DNA from: Sordaria brevicollis
Lineage: Eukaryota > Ascomycota > Sordariomycetes > Sordariales > Sordariaceae
Length of the DNA stretch: 64,000 nt
NCBI GenBank assembly: GCA_033439795.1
Contig: JAUTDP010000004.1
Span: 4,154,001 to 4,218,000 of the forward strand
Reading direction: 5' to 3'
How positions within the stretch are numbered: position 1 is the first letter of the stretch; each line of letters opens with the position of its first letter. The position numbers and the translations under genes are program-made. Under the pieces are notes generated by a model. The model was given only the letters and a program-made list of their open reading frames with translations, did no database searches and was not told the DNA's origin. Below are positions 59,550-64,000 of the stretch, piece by piece.

Positions 59550-60000
59550 AATGATTAATAGGTTATAGGAATATAAAAATATTTTTAATCGTTTAATTAC
59601 TTATATTAAATAGGTAATTTCTATTTTGGAAGGGCTATAATTCGTTTCGGTTTTATTAAAGGCTTTACTCAAAAATATAATAGGGAGTATTTAATTAATT
59701 AGAATAATTATATTTAACGCTTAAACGAATTTATTACATAAATAGTATAATACAATTCTATATTTACGCTCTAAGGAGCTATTAATCTATAAAAAGACTT
59801 ATTTATTTAAATCGAAATAATATAATTTTATATTTTCGTAAATAGTTTTTTAGACGGCTTCGAATATTTCCTTTTCTTCTTTAATTAGTTTATACGACGT
59901 TTTTGCATAGTAATATACTCGTTTCGAGGGATTCTTAGGTACGATGGCGCTTAATTTACGACCTTCGGTAAATAGCGAAATTTTCCGATTTTATAGGGGC
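59550..60000 (-). pseudogene. RNase H relic, retrotransposon B
   Basis: The minus frame reads LFTEGRKLSAIVPKNPSKRV, Y-rich joints, SYKLIKEEKEIFEAV, then F-L-stop-INSSLERKY (mutated 'lqiDsS..G.G' block) and SKAFNKTETNYSPSKIE. This is the RNase H region that follows RT in Ty3/gypsy elements. Confidence 0.65.
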
Positions 60001-60239
60001 TTTGAAAATTTATCGTAGTATAAGATTAAGTAGCGGATGAAACTAAACCCGTTAATATAGGTTTTTAATATTTTTAAGGTTTCTGGGAATATTAAATTAC
60101 GAAAGGCTTTTAACCTTTCCTCTATTATAAATAGACCTAAAGTATTAATACAGAACTTTAAAAGTTCGATATTAAAATAGACAATATAATTCTTCTTAGG
60201 AAAAAGAATTAAGTTATACGAGGCGAATAATTTGAAAAT

Positions 60240-60680
60240 GCGATTAAAATATTCGAAATATTCTTCTATAATATTTAAAAAAATAATAATATCGTCGATA
60301 TATACTTTATAGAATTTTAATACAATTATTAATAACTAGTCTATAAATCTCTAAATATATATAAATAAATTCCAATATTTTATTAGGATTACGTTCAATT
60401 ATTCTAAACTTCGTAGGCTAATAAAGGTTAATCGATTATAGTACGGTAATTAAATTAGAAATTAATAGAAGAATACTATAACATCGATAATAATAATAAA
60501 TAACTTTCTTCTAAGTGAAATAATAACTTCGGATTGCAATAGGAATAAATAGTAATTTAGTACGGTAATTTTATTTAATACGTAGAAATCGATTACTATT
60601 CGTTTTTTCTATTACCCTTTAGCGGTTCGCTATATTATAAATACTAGATATGCGAATAGGGTAGCCTTATTCACCTAATC
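60240..60680 (-). pseudogene. reverse transcriptase relic, retrotransposon B
   Basis: Conserved RT blocks are readable. KKRIVIDFYVLNKITV lies near 60,610-60,565, then LFLLQSEVI, IIIDVIVFFY.F (the 'tviDa..fFyQf' block), LTFIS, and KVYIDDIIIF with the YxDD catalytic site at 60,302-60,291. They are followed by a CINTLGLFI...ERLKAFRNL connection region. Stops interrupt the frame, so the copy is dead. Confidence 0.82.
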
Positions 60681-62499
60681 TATTTTACTTTATTCGTATA
60701 ACGCTCTAAACACTTAATTTAATACTTCCTTATCTTTTTTGCTAAATAGGTATAATTGTATATAAATACGTTAATTCTATTAACTTTCTACTAAAGGGAT
60801 GTATATTATATCCTCTTCTTCTATATTAATTATATTACCTTCTTCTTATAAAGCAGGGTATTTATTAATTAAACGTTTTATTTATTTAATTAGATAGGGA
60901 TCCTTAGCGTAAATGTAGATACTTTTATTAATTACCCTTTCTAGTAAATTAACCGACGTTTTTAATCCTAAAGTAAAATATTTATCCTTCGCTTTAAGTT
61001 TAAGCTCGTTATTTTCGGCGTAAATATTATTCGTAAATCCTATACTTCGTTCTTTTTTAATTTCTCCTAGAATATTTAAATTAAATTTGCGAAGGGAATT
61101 TAGGACTACCTATTTCGCGCGGCTATTACCGTCGGGTATTTCCTCGACCTCTTATACTATAATTTCGGGGTCTTCCACTATCAATTCCTTTAAAATATTT
61201 TCTTCTAATATATTATTAATATATACGTACTAATTTTTTTCGATAATATTAAATACTTTAATTATAAATACTTCGAATTCGATATTCAATACCGAAAATA
61301 CCTTAAAGGCTTAAATAATTATATCCGCGATTATACCTTTTATAAAAGCGAAATATCCACTATCGGTTAATTCAATAATATTAATAATATAAAAACGGCG
61401 TAGGATAATAACTATTCCCTTAATAATATTATTAATAAATATAATAAGAAGGGCTTTAGAATTAATAACCGCGTGGGCGGCTAATGTATATTTTGAATTT
61501 ATTATAAAATTTCGCCCTTTCGGGAAATCCTTAAAATCTATTAGGATATAGGCAAATTATCCTAAGGATAACGTAATTTTAGCTTTAATAGTTACTTTAT
61601 ATATATATAGCTTCGCGTTTTTTTATACAATGAAATTTACGTAAAAGTTATCGAAATCGAGGAACGTAATTATACCGGTTTTATAATTTATATTAGCCGT
61701 ATAGGAGTATAAAAAATCGTTACTAAATAATATATTTAATTCCAATTCATTAACAACCTATCCTCCTTTTTTAAATTTTATTAAAATAGGTTATCCGTCT
61801 TTATTATAACCTTTTAAATATATTTCGAATATAGCCTATTCGGTAATTTTAATCGGCTTACTTCTAACGCCGCGGACTTTAGCGTAATATATCTCAATAA
61901 TATATTAGAATTACTTTAAAAATAATTTACTAATTAAAGTCTTTCCAATACCGGGATCTATATAAACCTCCATTTTTACATTCGAAGGGTTTATATACGC
62001 GTTAATTTTTATATAAATAAAACTAAATAGCAAGCTATTATCGATCTCGGTTATAACTATATACAGTACTTCCTTAAATTAAGGGGAACTATTTAAACGA
62101 ATAACCGTTAATTTAGGAACTATTCATAATATTAGTCTTAATTCCTAACTAACTAGAATATTTTCCTAAACGAATTTATATATTTTTAAGTAATAGAATA
62201 ATACGTTACGTAATTAGAGGAATTTCCGGTAATAACCGTAAATTTATTATTCGGGGGTTAGCAGGGAGGGGGTCCGAAATTTCTTAATTTTAGCGGCCTT
62301 AAATAGTTTATATATTTTTTTATACTCCCTCCTTTTTATAACAATCTAAATATTCTTATAATATTTTTTATACCGCTTAATTATATTTATTACTAAATAA
62401 ATTAATTCGATATTAGACCTAAATAACTTAATATTTATTTCAACGGCCATATCGATATAATTTACCTAATAAATTCATTTATCGTAATTTAAATCTCGG

Positions 62500-62605
62500 T
62501 CTTAATTATAATTACAATCTTAGCTCTAATCGCAATTATAATTACAATTTTAATTGCAATCGCAGTCTTAACTTTATTCCTTATCGCAATTACAATTCTA
62601 TTCCT
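62500..62605. repeat. degenerate CAATTG/CAATCGC-type tandem tract
   Basis: Short units such as AATCGCAATTA, AATTACAATT and GCAATCGCAG recur over about 100 bases. In the minus frame this reads as a Leu/Arg/Lys-rich repeat within presumed gag of retrotransposon B. It was probably a regular low-complexity repeat before RIP. Confidence 0.55.
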
Positions 62606-64000
62606 TTCTTCGGTTTAAATATAAGCGGCTATTAGATTTAAATTAATTATTATAAGGGTAGGACGCGTTACAACGGTTATTATTTCTAGTAATTTAACGG
62701 GCGGCGGCAATTAATATTATATTCGACCTAATAATTTCTATTATATAATTCTATAATAATTCGGTTTCGAAAGGGGCGTATAAATACTATTTAGTACAAA
62801 AATCGAAGCTAAATTAAATCTATATTATTACGCCGTACTAATTAGACGAATTATACTTACTTATAATACCTATAACTCTAATATTCCGAAATTACTTTTA
62901 AATATATTAGGTAAGGGCTCTTAAGTTATTTACAATAGAATTAATAACGAAATACCCTTTATTAAATTTTTAAATTACTAATAAGGGGTATAATTTAAAT
63001 TTATCGACGAATTTCTTTAATAAAATATATATACCGTCGAGCTTTTACTTATATTAAATTTCCTTATTTATTTTTATAGTCTACTATATTTTAACTATAT
63101 TTTTTAATAAAATATAAAATAGACGACCTATTTACCGATCTATCTTACTTTCGGTTCTACTATTTACGAATAATAGGACCTATTTACGAAAAGCGTAAAT
63201 ATCGGTATACGTATTTCCTTTAAAGTTAGTAATAATACTTACGTTATTAGGGTTTTTGGCGTCCGGGTTAAATATATCGATTTCTTCGCATTTAATTTTC
63301 CGATATTCTTTATTTAAATTATCGGATCCAAATTCGGAATTACTTCATTAGGGTTTATAATAATACAATACGTTATTACGTAAACAACCGCTATAACTAT
63401 AGCTATTTCTTCCGCTACTACCATTTAATTTACCATCGGGAAAGATTAATTTAAATTCGATTAGTTTATATTTTAAACTTCCTTCTTCCTTATACTTAAA
63501 TCTTTAGCCGGTTAACCGAATTTTGAAGGTAGGATTTTTAATATAAGTCCTCTATTCGTTTACTTATAATTCAATAACTTTCGAAGCTTCGTCCTACAAT
63601 TTACCGCGGAGAACGTTATTAAAATCGAAGTAGGGGTATTAGAAAATATATATTATAAAAGTAAGTAAAGGGCAATTAATTATAATTAATATAAATAGAA
63701 ATTTAATAGCGCCGGGGTTATTATATACGGCTATATATTTTTTAAACCGTTTTTCTTAAAGGTATTTTAGTACGTTTAGTAATAGGTTAAAAGGATTAAA
63801 TAATTTTTATTAAATTTATTCGATATAATTAACGGGTATAGAAGTAGATTAATAATTATTTTTAAGAATAAATCGGGCGTTTTATACGGGTAGGGATATA
63901 ACTCTTCCTTCTTTATTATTTATTATAGGGATGCGATTATAATTATATATCGACGTTCGATTTCGTATTAATTTAAGCGATTCTGGCACATCCTCGAGGG

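Larger units (their letters stand above)
50171..64000. repeat. AT-rich RIP-degenerated repeat tract
   Basis: From about 50,170 to the window end the DNA is strongly AT-rich, full of TA and poor in CA and TG, while CG steps remain. Coding relics can be read on both strands only if TAG/TAA are taken as mutated CAG, CAA or TGG and Asn as mutated Asp. This is the pattern left by RIP, which mutates duplicated DNA in the sexual cycle. In Neurospora such tracts usually carry DNA methylation and H3K9me3; that is expected but not visible here. Confidence 0.92.
57269..64000 (-). mobile_element. Ty3/gypsy-type chromovirus retrotransposon B, RIP-mutated, incomplete
   Basis: Reading the minus strand from right to left gives gag/protease territory (about 61.0-63.9 kb, poorly resolved), reverse transcriptase (60.7-60.25 kb), RNase H (60.0-59.5 kb), integrase (59.2-58.4 kb), a chromodomain (57.9-57.75 kb) and the 3' LTR. 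RT before integrase is the Ty3/gypsy order, and a chromodomain after integrase defines chromoviruses. All frames are littered with TAA/TAG where Gln or Trp codons are expected. The 5' LTR lies outside the window. The element sits inside retrotransposon A in opposite orientation, so it is the younger insertion. Confidence 0.85.

Noticed and set aside
1..64000. CRISPR arrays, bacterial-type operons, prophage or plasmid origin
   Set aside because: No regularly spaced repeats and no such genes. Introns, 5S/tRNA features and RIP show a fungal chromosome.

Overview
The window looks like a piece of a filamentous ascomycete chromosome, almost certainly Neurospora and most likely N. crassa. The reasons are short introns (about 50-180 nt) with CTAAC/CTGAC branch points, a dispersed single 5S rRNA gene with a TATA element at -29, CT-rich promoters, and a 14-kb AT-rich tract of transposon relics whose reading frames are broken almost only by C-to-T and G-to-A changes, the signature of repeat-induced point mutation (RIP). 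A histidinol-phosphate aminotransferase gene (his-5 in N. crassa) lies near the middle. Placement near his-5 is an inference, not a database result.

Bases 1 to 50,000 are ordinary gene space, with 14 protein genes, one 5S rRNA and one tRNA. In order they are: the 5' part of an inositol monophosphatase (-), a single-pass membrane protein (-), a small unknown basic protein (+), a membrane-anchored phytase-like histidine acid phosphatase (-), an OPT oligopeptide transporter (-), 5-formyltetrahydrofolate cyclo-ligase (+), the spliceosomal protein SmE (-), the importin-beta protein Mtr10/transportin-SR (+), a 6-kb stretch with no convincing gene, an MFS glucose transporter (+), a HET-domain protein (-), 5S rRNA (+), his-5 (+) with two TGACTC boxes upstream, tRNA-Gln(CUG) with an intron (-), a reticulon (-), a TBC RabGAP (-), a polyglutamine protein with an SS18/Snf11-like motif (-), and a secreted GDSL esterase (-). 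Most genes contain introns. I rebuilt the splice sites from frame continuity, and several single reading frames in the raw sequence are intron read-through. There are no operons; neighbours are divergent, convergent or tandem.

Bases 50,007 to 64,000 are a nested transposon graveyard. It starts 144 bp upstream of the esterase start codon with a probable Fot1/pogo-type inverted terminal repeat, followed by a RIP-mutated pogo-family transposase on the minus strand whose N-terminal side is cut off near 51,670. Next comes a plus-strand LTR retrotransposon: a primer-binding site at 52,780, gag with a CCHC knuckle at 54,332, protease at 55,697 and the start of reverse transcriptase at 57,040. Its RT domain is interrupted at 57,268 by a second, minus-strand Ty3/gypsy-type retrotransposon. 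That element shows a 282-bp 3' LTR, a chromodomain, integrase, RNase H and RT in chromovirus order, and runs off the right edge. None of these elements has an intact reading frame. The most noteworthy items are the nested insertion, the chromodomain of the second element, the abrupt start of RIP damage inside a transposon end beside a gene, the SS18/Snf11-like polyQ protein, and the membrane-anchored phytase.
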